Assembly: GCA_015680905.1 (NCBI GenBank)
Contig: CM027378.1
Location: 4,278,001 to 4,342,000 of the forward strand
DNA: 64,000 nt
DNA from: Coptis chinensis
Lineage: Eukaryota > Streptophyta > Magnoliopsida > Ranunculales > Ranunculaceae
Direction of reading: 5' to 3'
Under the pieces are notes generated by a model, which had not been told where the DNA came from, did not search any database, and saw only the letters and a program-made list of their open reading frames with translations. Shown one piece after another: positions 48,240 to 60,686 of the stretch (the stretch's first letter is position 1; every line of letters starts with the position of its first letter). Position numbers and translations under genes: made by a program.

Positions 48240-50960
48240 ACTCAAATTGATGTCACTGGCTTTTGTGGTGGAAATAACATTCCTGCCATCCCATTAAGCC
48301 ACTACCAGTTGGATTCTTCTCAGAGACGTCGGACGCACACAATGCGACCCAGAATTGTAACGTCCTTCCAATATTGTCTCCATCATTAGTGTATCTATAC
48401 CCCTGAGCTGAGATTCATGCATGGTGACTACAATGTCTCATTCATAGGAACCGATATGGTTTCGCCGAATGATTTACTACGAACCACGAAACACCCACGC
48501 GCAACGGAATAAGGGGTGTCACGGTTTGGTTAGAAATTTACCTGTATATCAGCTTGATAACTTTGAGAATCCAATAACCATGAAATCAGCAACCACCTCT
48601 TGATCTTCTGTTGTATTCCTTTCAATAGATTGGACGTTGTGTGGGCAATGATCTACCAACCACCTTCTTTCTCACAAAGCTAGAACCGATTTTGGATCTA
48701 TCTTTTCTTGCCTCTCTTTCAATCTAGATGAATAGTGAAATAGGCCAGGAGAGAAGGGTTTCTACGTATAGGCTACAACAGGGACCATGAGGAGAAATTA
48801 GGGTTGGGCCTCGTAACGGGCTTGGGCTTCTCATGTTCGTCCAAAACACACGGCCCAAGTCGGTCAACAAATGGCTTATTCCACTAAAGGCCATTGTTGC
48901 ACTACCGCCCTAATCCCAAATTACGTGTTACGTTTATGGGCTCCATATTATATGCTCATTGATCTCCCCGTGTTTAAGATATCGAATGCCCGTTGATTAA
49001 GTCAAGTTACTGACAACTACATTAATCAACTTCTTATGTCCTTGAGTAGTACCACTCAACCTCATTGTCATGTCGGATCAAATCCACCTGCAAGGTTTAC
49101 ATGACAATCCTTATGAGCTTCTCAAGGGGACATCATCAGCCCAACTTCTTGCGGGACACGGATTCCTTCTATAATTAACAACACACCTTACATACAATGT
49201 CATTACCCAATCCATCGAGTTTGTTGATTCACAAATGAATCTCACTCATTGATGATTTAAAGCAATGTACAATGCACGTAAGTGCCCGTTATTATATCCA
49301 GATTAAGAGGACAAGCATCCATAACAACAGAGGCGTTTGTTCTTTTATATAGTCAATATAGAGAAAAACAACCTCACCTGGTCCTGTTCAATACACACAA
49401 AGTGTACTAGTATAATCCTATAGTCAAGATAGACTAATACCAGATTATACTACAACCTTACCAATGGTTTGTCCAAATCCATCTAGGTTGTGAATGTTTA
49501 CTTTTACTTTATAAAGTACCGATGATATGATCTTTTGTGTGTCACCACTAGGGGTGGGAATTTGGCCCTAACGACCCTAACCCGGCCCTGACCGACCCGA
49601 CCCTAAGCCCTATAAATCCCTCACAACTAAAGCCCTCACAGAGTTTAGGGCGGGCCGCCGACTACCTAATGCTTTCTAGTATGGGGCTAGGGCTAAGATT
49701 CTAAAACATAGGCCCGACCCTAACCAAGCCCTAACCGGCCCTGTTTCATACTTCACTATAAATAGACATACCATAATTTTCTAACTCTTTGTTAAATATT
49801 TTCAATTAAAATAACATTGTCCTTTGTAATTTATCACTTACACCCAAGGGTACTTCCAATAACTTGTTTTATATAACAAAAACTTGTCAACTTAGCAGCC
49901 ATTAAGAACAATGAGCACTAGCCTAATAAAAAATAAGACTTTATTCCTTTGATCATCAAGTCAAAGTCCATAACTTATTATTCTCAATTTCTTTTCTCAC
50001 TTATTTCTTATAAATTATATTTTTATTCACATCCAAGCCAAGTCTAAAACTAAAGGTTTCCTTCCACACCATTAAAAGCAAAATCTGAGCGGACATTTGT
50101 AACATAGAAACCAAAAACACCCTTTGTCGGGAAAAATGACATTTATAATCTCAAACCTTTCTCCATCACTTGTTCAAAAGCCAATATTTTCATTTCCATA
50201 TACAAAGCTTGAATCACTTTTAAATTAGAAGAAAGGTAATATTATATTTGTTTGAATCTATTATAGAAATAATTTATGATATTACAAATAGTTTAACAAC
50301 TTCCATGACCATTAACCAAAACTATTATGTTTCTTCTTTATATCTATTACTTCTTCCTTTAAAATGATAATATAATTATTTGTCTATGTATTTCAATGTT
50401 AAATGTAATTTTAGTGAGGTTTGAGTACAAGGAAGAACAAATTCGAACTCTCGATGTACCTCAGTTCATTAGATTGTGGATGTGCATTTTAAATTTTTGG
50501 ACTTATACCGGGATTATTACTAGATTGGTTGGACTTTGAGTTTGTAGATTATTGTACATTTTTGTAATATAAATGAGTTTTAAAACTGATGTAGTAAAAA
50601 AAAAATAAAATATATAGGCCTGCCTAAAAGCCGAACCCTAAAGCCCTTAAAGAGGGCTAGGGTCAGGGTCAGGGCTTGAGATTTAGACTTGTGACCCGGC
50701 CCGACCCGGCCCTACGCTGACTTTAGGGCCGGGCCGACCCGACCCTAATATCTGAAGGGCTTTAAATGTTTAGGGCCGGGCTAGCCCGACCCGGCCCATT
50801 GCCCACCCCTAGTCATCACACACCATATCATCTACAACATAAAGTATTAGACACATGCATATAACTAATAACATATATAATATGCATAACATTTGCCCAT
50901 ATGATTCTCATTCAAAATATAAAGAATTAGAGTTAATACAAAAGTAATGCTTTTAGTATA
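48240..50960. other. Non-coding block within the env-like region
   Basis: No frame of the fossil continues through this stretch. Parts such as 48660-49500 have the look of another LTR (AACAACCTCACCTGGTCCTG, AGACTAATACCAGATTATAC, TATGGGCAAATGTTATGCAT in reverse near 50890). This could be a solo LTR that later took in the hAT element at 49549-50811. I could not fix TG/CA ends or a target duplication. Confidence 0.35.
49549..50811. mobile_element. hAT-type non-autonomous element (1263 bp)
   Basis: It starts TAGGGGTGGGAATTTGGCCC and ends GGCCCATTGCCCACCCCTA, the classic plant hAT end. It is flanked by GTCACCAC (49541-49548) and GTCATCAC (50812-50819), an 8-bp duplication with one mismatch. Both subterminal zones are GC-rich and filled with CCCGACCCGGCCC-type repeats; the centre is AT-rich without coding. 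Confidence 0.9.
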
Positions 50961-52199
50961 TAACTCTATCATCATTCCTCAATGCCAGTAACCTCAACCA
51001 ACACTGCTGTAGTCAACTCTTTACGACTACCATTCACATCCAGAAAAATCCTACGACCACTAATCTCCCTCTTCTTGTAAAATGCAAGCACCAAATCAGT
51101 GTAATAAAAATCCTTAGTAGAATACCACAACCCTTCCCACTTCTTAATACGCATCTCGATATCAAATAATGGTGCAAATTGTGTACTGGAAAAAACTTGT
51201 TCGGGAAGAATTTTTGGGGTTTTAGGAGCCATTAAGATCTGGATTCGGAATTTGTGGTGAAGGTTAAGGTGTGGGATAGTTAAAAAATACTCAGTTGAAA
51301 CTGGAACTCGAGGTGTGTGGAGGTAAGGGCGCGGGCGCGCTCAAAATGGATTGAACAAAAGGGCGTGCGCTCTATGTTTTTCGTTGATCAGGCAGTGTTC
51401 TTGAGTGTGGAGGCAAGGAAGAGAAGAAAAAAACGGGTTTTTTTTTAAATAGGGAGTCACGTGCGTGGCATGTGACCTGGTAGGTTTTTTTTATTTTCAG
51501 GCCCAAAACTAGAACAAATCCGTAATACCCATCCTGTCCTATGCTTCGGATAACTTAAAACTAAAATTCCCGATTAAGTTAATCGGTCCGATTCGCGAAT
51601 GAGCTATGAAAATGGTCAACAGAGAAATTTCAATCTAATGATCTATAAAAAAAACTCAAATCTAACCGTGGTTGACACATAAGGAGATGGAAAATGCCTC
51701 GAAACGCATGAATGGCATAAGTTATGTGATCGAAAGAAATCTAAATTCATAGATAGTGTCAACCCGAATCAAAGTACGACTAAAACGACATAAACAACAA
51801 GAATAAGAAGTTGAGCGATCAAGAATGGAAAGACCAAACACCCTACCCCAAACAAATTTTTGAAAACAAAGTGTAGAAAATTTGTTTTAATTTTAAAGTC
51901 CGATTCCCCGAGACTTACTAGACTACTTGCTTATTGGGTTTTAAAAGTTTTTTTTTTTTTTTTTTGGAATAAAGTTTAATTATAAAAGAAACAATAAAGC
52001 AATAAGGACGTAAATCACTCCATAGAGAAACACGACTCAAAAACGATAAAACATGCAAGAGTGGAAAGCATGAATTACGTTATATGTGGACTTAGGATCC
52101 GATACTTATAGCCACACACTCCAAAGGGAGGGCCCGGTTACCGTAATGGTGCACTTACCAATATATATAGAATTGAAAGATAGTACACCAAACATCAAA

Positions 52200-53470
52200 G
52201 GTCAATCTTCATAGACAGGGTCCTGTAAAAGGACATTCTCCACATCTGGGGACCTTAACTCATGAAAATGTTTTAAACGTTGGCCATTGACTTGAAAGAT
52301 ATTGTTGTTTTTGGGATTTACCAACGTGATTGCCCTGTGAGGAGTGATTTCAGTAACCAGAAAAGGACCAGACCAATGAATTTTTAATTTCTCTGGGAAA
52401 ATATGCAAACCTGAGTTGTAAAACAGAACTTTTTGACCAACTACAAACTCTTTACGCAAAATCTGTTTATCATGAACACGTTTTATTTTAGCTTTATAGT
52501 CCTTCGTGAGATCATAAGAATCGCTACAGATTTCTTCAAGCTCATTTAATTGCAATTTGTGTTTAACACCTGACTCATCAATATTGAAGTTCAGGCTTTT
52601 AATAGCCCACATAGCACAATGCTCCAATTCAACAAGCAAGTGACAAGGTTTTTCAAACACAAGTCTAAAAGGAGACATTCCTATAGGAGTTTTAAAAGTT
52701 GTCCGATACGCCTATAAGGCATCTGTTAGACGCTTAGACCAATCTTTCCGATCAGGATTGACTGTCGTTTCTAACATTTTTTTTAATTTCCCTATTAAAG
52801 ACTTCTACTTGGCTACTAGTTTACGGATGATAAGGAGTTGCCACCTTATGGGTAACTCCGTATTTCTTAACTAAATAAGCAACAACTTTATTGTTAAAAT
52901 GCATTCCACCATCACTAATGATGGCATTAGGGATGCCAAAATGAGATAAAATGTATTTTTTAATAAAAAAACACAACTGTCGTATGGTTATTACTACAGC
53001 AAATCATGGCCTCTATCCATTTGGAAATGTAGTCCATGGCAACAAGAATATAAATAAAACCGTGGGAAATAGGAAATGGACCCATGAAATCAATGCCCCA
53101 TACATCAAAAAAATTCACTGCCATAATGGGATTTAAAGGCATCATATTACGTTTAGAAATACGCCCAAGTTGTTAGCAACGAACACACGTCATGCAGTGT
53201 ACTTGAGCATCTTTAAAAATGGTAGGCCAATAAAAACAACACTGAAGAACTTTAGCTGCCGTTTTCATACTACTAAAATGGCCACCACACGCTTTTTCAT
53301 GGCAGAAGGATAAAACCTTATTATATTCGCACTGGGGAATAGAACGATGAATAATCTGATCCGCATAATACTTAAAGAGGTAGGGCTCATCTCAGTAATA
53401 TAGCTTAACTCTGGCCAAAAATTTCTTACGTTCATTTTTTTACCAAACATCACGAATAATATCATAAGCT
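52200..53470 (-). pseudogene. Athila-like fossil: integrase region
   Basis: 53465-52950 contains the zinc-binding part and the catalytic core start ([28 protein letters not shown]). 52678-52202 contains the C-terminal part ([47 protein letters not shown]). Typical of Ty3/gypsy integrase. Broken, with a few interruptions. Confidence 0.85.
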
Positions 53471-53579
53471 AAAAAATTCACAATGTCGGCATACCAAGGT
53501 ACAGAAAAAATAGAATAAAGGTGCTCATCAAGAAAAGAATTAGGTATGGACTCAGAGTCACTATCACAGTCATTGGTTA

Positions 53580-54880
53580 ATCTAGATAAGTGATCGGCAA
53601 CTATATTTTCGACCCTTCATTTATCCTTTATTTCTAAGGTAAACTCTTACAAGAGAAGGATCCATCGGATCAATCTCTGTTTAGCATCCTTCTTGGCGAG
53701 AAGGTACCTAAGAGCTGCATAGTCAGTATATACTAAGGTCTTTGTACCAACCAAATAAAGACGGAACTTATCTAAAGCATAAATCACAGCTAAAAATTCC
53801 TTTTACGTAGTAGTATAATTTCTTTGATCATCATTTAAAGTCTTGCTAGCATAATAAATAACGGTGGACTTATCATCTAGTTTCTGTCTTAACACAAAGA
53901 CAACAAAGATAATCGCTAGCATCACACATAAGTTCGAAAGGTTTAGACCAATCGGAGGTCAGATAATCGGTGCAGATGTTAAAGCGGCTTTTAATATTTC
54001 AAAAGCCTATTTACAGTCATAATTGAAATCAAATATAGCATCTTTTAAAAAGTAGGTTAGTTAAAGGCCTAGCTAATTTTGAAAAATCCTTTATAAAATG
54101 CCTATAGAAACTTGTATGGCTTAAAAAAAAGCTCTAATATCATAGATAGTCCGTGGTATAGGTAGAGACACTATTTTATCTAATTTGGCCTTATCTACTT
54201 CTATGTCGTCATTAGATACAATATGGCCTAGAACTATTCCTCTTTTAACCATAAAATGGTATTTTCCCCAATTTAAAACCAGATTCTTTTCCTCACACCT
54301 TGTCAACACCTTAGAAAGGTTAGACAGTGAAATACTAAAAGAGTTTTCATAAATAGAAAAATCATCTATGAAAACTTCTATAAAGTACTCCACCAAGTCA
54401 CTAATGATATGAAGCATACACCACTGGAAGGTACCAGGAGCATTACAAAGGCCAAAAGGCATCCGTTTATAGGTATATGTTCCAAAAGGACATGTGAAGG
54501 TAGTCTTGTATTGGTCATCAGGATCGATAATGATCTGAAAATAGCCAGAGTAGAAATCTAAAAAACAGTAATAAGCATGATCAGCTAGACGTTCGAGCAT
54601 CTGATCTATAAAAGGTAAAGGAAAGTGATCATTTTGTGTCATGGTGTTTAAGCGTCTGTAGTCAATACAGATCCTCCATTTCATAGGAACTCGTGTGGAA
54701 ACATATTCATCAACAATATTACGCACAATGGTAACACCCGATTTCTTATGTACTACGTGAATGGGGCTTACCCATTCGCTATCGGAGATGGGATATGTGA
54801 TACCTACCACCTCTTTCATGGCAAGGTTCAAGCGACACTGAGGTTTGCATGAAGTCTTTGCATTATCCTCCAAATGTATG
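53580..54880 (-). pseudogene. Athila-like fossil: reverse transcriptase and RNase H region
   Basis: 54873-54121 has the gypsy reverse-transcriptase blocks: PISDSEWVSPIHVVHKKSG, MKWRICIDYRRLN, HFPLPFIDQMLERL, FPFGLCNAP-like MPFGLCNAPGTFQ and the IDDFSIY variant of the active-site box. RNase H-like sequence follows to about 53580. Broken, with a few interruptions. Confidence 0.9.
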
Positions 54881-55319
54881 TGATGTGTGCATACACTAGG
54901 GTCAATCCCCTAAATGTCGTCTAGGGACCAACCAATCGCGGAACGATAATCCCTAATCAAGCGTGCCTCTTCATCAGTAGACAACTGAGAAGATATGATA
55001 ACCGGATGACTACCATCCTGATCAAGCTAGATATATTTCAACTCAGCAGGAAGAGGTTTAAGCACAGGGGTGGGAGGAATGGGTAGAAAGGCTTCCGGAG
55101 GGTCGTCGTCTTGAGTAGTAAATACTTGTTTAGGTAAGAGGTCTTCAAACTCGGAAGATGGAGCTACTGAAAGATCTAAGATAGGAGTAGACTCTTCGAA
55201 AAGGGTGTTGACTTCCTCTACGTAGAGTCATCGTTAAAGTCGGAACTTTCAATGAAAAGGAATTGATGCATCCGATTCTCTAGAAACGTGTTTTAAAATA
55301 ATCTTGAGCTAAACTCTCA

Positions 55320-57620
55320 ATCATGCTAACTTCTCCATCGATAGTCCTATCGGGTAACTATTGCATCATTTTGAAAACATTTACCTCAATAGAAAAGTGT
55401 CCAAAGGACATGGACATCGAACCATCGCGGCAGTTTATGAGCGCGTTAGCAGTTGCCAAGAAGGGATGCCCTAAGACGATAGGAACAGAGTCGTTAGTGA
55501 CTTCTCGTGTCAAGGATAATGAAGTCTTGAACTTTAACCAGCACATTTTCAACAACACCCTTAGGATACTTAATAGAACGGTCAACCAATTGCAACATCA
55601 TCTTAGTTGGTTGCATCCCTTGTAGGCCTATTTGTTTATATAGATAATAAGAGAGTAAGTTAACACTCACCCCCAGGTCTAATAGAGCAGTTTTAGGTGG
55701 GGTATTCCTAAGGTGCATTGTATAATAGGATGACCAAGGTCCTTATACTTAACAATTCCATTATGTTTAGATAGAGTGGGAAACTGTTCAGTTAAAAAGG
55801 AGTATTTTGGAATGTTTGTTTTCCGCCTAGTAGTGCACAATTCTTTTAGAAACTTAGCATGTTGAGGTACTTTTTTAATAGCTTCAAGAAAAGGTAGGTT
55901 TATCGTTAGATTTTTAAAAACTTCCCTAATCTCATCAAAATTTGTATCCTTATTTAACATGGCTAGTCTCTGGGGAAACGATAGTTTCTCTCTATATTTA
56001 GCATATGGCTCAATAGGATTTTTAACCTTGGCCATTTTTTTTCGTGGGTTGGGTTTTAACCGGGTACCTTTACTGAGGGTAGGATCTTCAGTTTCTATAT
56101 CGGTATCTAGTAAATTTTCATTTTCAATGACCACTGGTGGTGTATCAACGGGCATAGTGACGGCGTTATCAATCACTCTGCCATAACGGAGAGTGGTGAT
56201 GGCATTTAACTCACATACGTTTAAATTTCCGTTACTAGTATTACCGGTTACTTCAAAGGCTGTGCTTGGCGTTTTAGGATTAGGTATAGCTTGACCGGGA
56301 AACATACCCTTTGGTTGGGCTTTATCCTGGGTTAACTGTTGTATAGATTGTTGAATGGATTGTAGAATCTGTTGTTGAGCTTGCATGTAGGCATCGAAAC
56401 GATCCGATTATGAAGGTGTAATGGCCACAGGTGGTGTGCGACAGGAACTATCTCACGTTGATTATTAACGGGTGGGTTGTGATAGTTGTGATTAACCTAA
56501 CGATACCTCTATTATTATTATAATTATTATAATTTCCTGGTTCTTGTACTTGTCTTAGTGGAGCTGGGTTATAGTTGTTTGGTTGGCCTAACATTTTGAT
56601 TATTAAACCCCTGAGGTATAACTGGTTGATTATTTCGCCAACCGAAGTTGAGGTTTTGTCTCCAAGGTGCGTTAGGAATTGGAAGACTATTTAATGAGCA
56701 AACATTGTCCGGTTAATGCGGGTGGTTGTTCATAGACGAAAGATAATAGAGTCGGTATGCTCAAGACTAAAACAGAAATTACATGGAAGAGAGTTGATGT
56801 TCATGACAAGAGTAGGCTTATGTTGAATAGAAATGGCTTCTACCTTTTTTGTGAGGGATTCGATTAGAGTTCTAAGCCTCGATTAGATTTAACCTCAAAC
56901 ATACCGCAACCTTGGTTGTGGAAGAAGAAAAGAAGAAGAAGCGAGCAGAGGGGGATGTCATTACCCCCCGCCATTATTACGCTTGGATTGATTTTCTAAA
57001 ACCTATAAGCCTCTAAGGCTCCTTTACTAAGGAAACTACCCCATTCATTATATCAAGAACCTCCTTATGATGATGTGAAAGCCCCTTGAAAAAGGCATGA
57101 ACAAGCGTGTCTTTCGCTAGGTTATGATGTGGACACTCTATAAGAAGATCAGTGTACCAGTTCTGTGCCTCTAAAAAGGATTCATGAGGGTTATAGCAGA
57201 AGAAATGAATCTTTTTGAATCATTCCATCTGTCTTCAATGGTGGGTAAAACTGTTCCATGAATAATTGAACAAGTTTGGCCCATAAGTCCACGAATTAGG
57301 CGTTTTTGGGCGAGTTAACCAAGACGCCTTTATCAACTAGGGTGAAAGGAAAACACCATCGGTTTAATTTGTTCGTAACCTACATTAGGATGATGGAATG
57401 TAGTGAGAACTTGCTTTATCCTACGATATATAATAAGGTTTTCCGTGGTCTAAACCATGAAAAACGAGTAACAAATTAAAATATTCGAATTCAAAATCCC
57501 CCACTGGGTCTACAAGAATGATGCATGACTTAGGGCCATCATTTAGCACTTTGTAAAAATCAGAGAGAGGAGTCTCTACTTCTTCTGCCATTGATACAGG
57601 TGTAGTGTGTGATATTCTAG
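55320..57620 (-). pseudogene. Athila-like fossil: gag and protease region
   Basis: 55718-55358 has the protease neighbourhood (ALLDLGVSVNLLSYYLYKQ, LQLVDRSIKYPKGVVENV). 56386-55720 is a gag-pol linker with Gln repeats (QQILQSIQQSIQQL). 57620-56400 holds gag pieces, such as HNLAKDTLVHAFFKGLSHH near 57090. Broken, with several interruptions. Confidence 0.8.
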
Positions 57621-58279
57621 ATAGGCGTGTCGCGTTGGCGTTCTTATAGATAACGTTAGATGGTTTTCTCTTTCAAGACCTTAATCTCATGTAAGGCTAA
57701 GTCTAATATGAAAGAACAAGAACAGCAGTCAAATAACAACCTGATATACTAGAATTAAACTTCTCTAACACAAAAGACGAGGAGTGAAAGAATGAGAACC
57801 TGAGTGCCTCCTTGCTACGCTTATGAATAGCATCTTTAATACGAACCTCAGTGTCCTATAGAAGCTTGGAACAATGAATCAACAATTATTTCAAATGAAA
57901 CGATGATCTGTAACTAACCTATGTATATCAGGCTTTCTTCAGAGGGGAGCGGGCACGCTCAAATATAAAGCAACAAGGGCGCGTGTGTGCTCTGTGATTT
58001 TTTATAGAAACAGAACTTCGCACGATTTCTTAATGGGCCAGGCCTTAAGATTGGAAATAAAACACCTAAATAAGCTTATTTGGAAGGAAGTATGGCGCCA
58101 TTCGAAAGTGTGCAACTTCAAAAATTTCTAGTAGACTTCTAGGAGCAAATCCTGCTTTCGAAAATAGAAAACACAGTTAGAAACACAAACAATAGGGTGG
58201 GTGGGTGAATTAGGTTATTAAAAGAATTGAAAAACTAAGAGAATTAAATTCTAAAGACAACTAAAAATGGCGGTATTTT

Positions 58280-59607
58280 TGATAATATCTAAATTATGTT
58301 TATACTCCTACTTACACTAAAGAGACTAGGAAGAAGTAAACTATAATTTATATTCTTTTATATCAAATTTTGACTCTCAATTATCATGCAATAAAACTAG
58401 AGTAAGAATTCGTTCCACTCCTAGTTGCTTAGAACATACTAATTCAATTCGTGATTAACAATTAAACAATATGAGAGTAATTATCCTAAATATCACTAAT
58501 ATGGTGAAAACTATGATTTAATATATTCTAAATTAAACTCTAACAATAAAATAATAAAATGTGAATATGAAGAAGGAATTAGGGAGGTTTGACATCCACT
58601 TTAATTAATCCCTAACATGCTAGTATAGAGTTTGTTGCAACCCTAATCTTTATGTTTTCACACAAGGTTCAACATAAAAGTTAGGTCTTTTTATCCCTAA
58701 TTATTCATGGCATATCTTACCAAGTAATAATTAGCATGAGAGGAAGTTGAAACCCATTATCATGGTGAATGAACTACCCTCTAGACTTGAAGCTCTTAAA
58801 TACAACTATTCTATACTAACACATCAAGTCTTCATCAAAGCTTCAATCAAACCCCTCTAATTAAGGTTTAGCTATGATTCATTAGACTATTATGGAATAA
58901 ATAATAATAAGAAGAAGACATAATTAAAGTGCTACTTGATTAAAAATAATTTGAATTGTATTAATGGTAGCTAGGCTAATAAAACATAAACTAGGTTAAA
59001 CTAATTAATGGGAGATAGCTCTTTAGATTTTTGCCTTAATCCTCTTTATATAGGAGATGGCTAGGTTTACAATTTCGTGCATGGGCTTTGGAGCTATGTT
59101 TTGGGCCACTAAATCAAGCCCAAAACCTAATTACTTAAGTCCAAAAAGGGTTTCTCTACTGGAAATTACTACAATAGTCTTTTCATCTACTTTTACTCCT
59201 CTGGCTGGATCAAAGTCTAGACCATTAGAAATCTCTTTCCGAGACGGTTGTTTTGATATATAATAGGCCCAATTCTGAGGTATAAGTCCAAAGATACGGC
59301 CTGCGAAAATTCTATTGACTTTTATGCTCTATTTCTCCCCGCGTTAACGTTGACTTTTCAGCTTTGACTGGGATTTAAAAAGGTTTTTTCTCCTTGAAAC
59401 TTGGGCTTTAACCATAGAACTTCTTAGCAACTAACCTTTGCTCTTTTCTCTTACAAAAGTGACATATTTCTTCACATAATTGACTCCAAGACCTGTAATA
59501 CACAAAAGTACATAAACAGTACGTACTAATTTTTATTTATTATAAACATAATTGGTTTATATGTAATATTATTAAGGGGTTAAAACTATATTTTTGGGCT
59601 CTTATCA
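58280..59607 (-). repeat. Right (5') LTR of the Athila-like fossil, uninterrupted
   Basis: 1328 bp from TGATAATATC to CTCTTATCA. It lacks the three DNA insertions found in the left copy, so it is the reference empty site for each. It is followed by the TTGGG duplication at 59608-59612. The leader between this LTR and gag (57621-58279) has no coding; a clear primer-binding site was not recognised. Confidence 0.92.
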
Positions 59608-60187
59608 TTGGGCATGATAGTTCAAGGCCAGACTTGAGTAACTGCCGTGGTTTGATGATGATAGTCAATGTTGAAGGAGTGCATTGGATCCTCATCGTTG
59701 ACAATTTTGTGATGTGGAGTGTTCAAATCTACAACTTATTGGAGAATCCGAACGATGGTTGCCCCTGGCCTCTTCACCTAACACCACTGGTGAAAAATTT
59801 ATTGACAGTGCTCCCTTACGCACTGTTGAGCCAGGATGGAGAATGCATAAACATTGCCAAATTGGGTTGTCAGTGGAGTGTTGAGTTTCTAGTTTGCAGC
59901 AAACAATGCGATGCCAACAACTGTGGGGCATTTACACTTGTCTTTGCTAACAGCCTACTGCAAAATCTGTCACCAGTCTTCCCAGTTAAAAGGCGACTGT
60001 ATATAAGGCAAAGAATAGAAAAGGACTTGTTGGAGTGTGGCATATCTGACGAAGAGTATTGTCAGAGGAAAGTTGGCCAGCGTTTGAACTTTCATGCGAG
60101 AGAAGAAGCTACTGGTGGGCGAACGGTTACTAAAGTTCAAAGTGCACCAATTGGTGTCATGGAGGTGGATCCTACAGACTCTCGCTA
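59608..60187 (+). pseudogene. ULP1-type protease gene, 3' catalytic part (continuation after the LTR element)
   Basis: It continues the gene cut at 35829: GLMMIVNVEGVHWILIVDNF with the catalytic His, WSVQIYNLLENP, then SKQCDANNCGAFTLVFANS with the active-site Gln and Cys, then KRRLYIRQRIEKDLLECGI and a stop at 60186. Sequence on the two sides of the LTR element is collinear with a C48 (ULP1/SENP) domain. The position that normally holds the catalytic Asp (I-Y-D) reads Asn (IYN), so the protease was probably inactive or divergent even before the insertion. Confidence 0.8.
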
Positions 60188-60189
60188 AA

Positions 60190-60680
60190 ACTCTGTTACA
60201 ACTATGGAACATTATGTGACTGTTCAAAGACATCATAGGTGTTTTGGGAGTTCTAATCTATTCTTCTGCAGGGTGCTTTTGGGATTAGGACGCCATCATA
60301 TATAAATATAAAGTAGGGCTAATATGGACAAATTAAAATAACGGATCCTTAAAATAATATGTCCCAGATGTGAATGTCATAGAGAATTTGAACTGGGGCA
60401 TTAGGTTCCCCTACTGGGACGTCATAGTTACTAACTAATACAATTGTGATATTTCGCGTAAGTTACCAATGGCAATGTTAGTATTGAGCCCACTATTGAC
60501 CTTAATTGTGTGGCGGATGTTTTGCAGCTAGACACCATGGAAGCCTCACCCAACAATGTGGAAATAAAGACACTTGATAGTTAACCTAAGTTGAAAGCGG
60601 TTGAAGGATTGTAATAAATTGATGATAGGGAGGAAAGGGTCGCTTGAAGTGTGTCTTGATAATTAAGCTTATGGAAGTTA
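60190..60680. other. Intergenic or intron-like spacer between two ULP1-like copies
   Basis: No coding recognised; TATATAAATATAAA near 60300 is AT-rich but nothing marks a promoter with confidence. Confidence 0.45.
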
Positions 60681-60686
60681 TATCCG

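Larger units (their letters stand above)
45840..51300 (-). pseudogene. Athila-like fossil: third (env-like) region
   Basis: Minus-strand pieces downstream of integrase: 51232-50972 (PEQVFSSTQFAPLF, KWEGLWYSTKDFY, LVLAFYKKRE) matches the start of the Athila third reading frame. 48109-47540 carries an acidic stretch and a Gln/Leu-rich segment (NIQLLSDSHQDIQANMETL). 46380-45842 carries VNIVTCDVFLALAEGRM and hydrophobic stretches. The region is broken by several interruptions and by inserted DNA around 48.2-50.9 kb. Its env status in the family is inferred from position only. Confidence 0.6.
35830..59607 (-). mobile_element. Athila-like Ty3/gypsy LTR element, fossil, with nested insertions
   Basis: Bounded by LTRs that start TGATAATATC and end CTCTTATCA, and by a 5-bp TTGGG duplication. 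Oriented on the minus strand: the 5' LTR is 58280-59607; gag, protease, reverse transcriptase, RNase H and integrase run leftward to 52200, then an env-like third region to about 45840, a polypurine tract by 44044, and the 3' LTR. About 7.4 kb of its 23.8 kb length belongs to DNA elements inserted later. The third region after integrase and the integrase motif GIDFMGPFP fit the Athila lineage. It is a broken fossil with a dozen or more interruptions. By eye the LTRs differ at about 30 of the first 515 aligned bases (near 6%), so roughly 2 million years at a grass-like rate or several times more at slow woody-plant rates. Confidence 0.88.
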
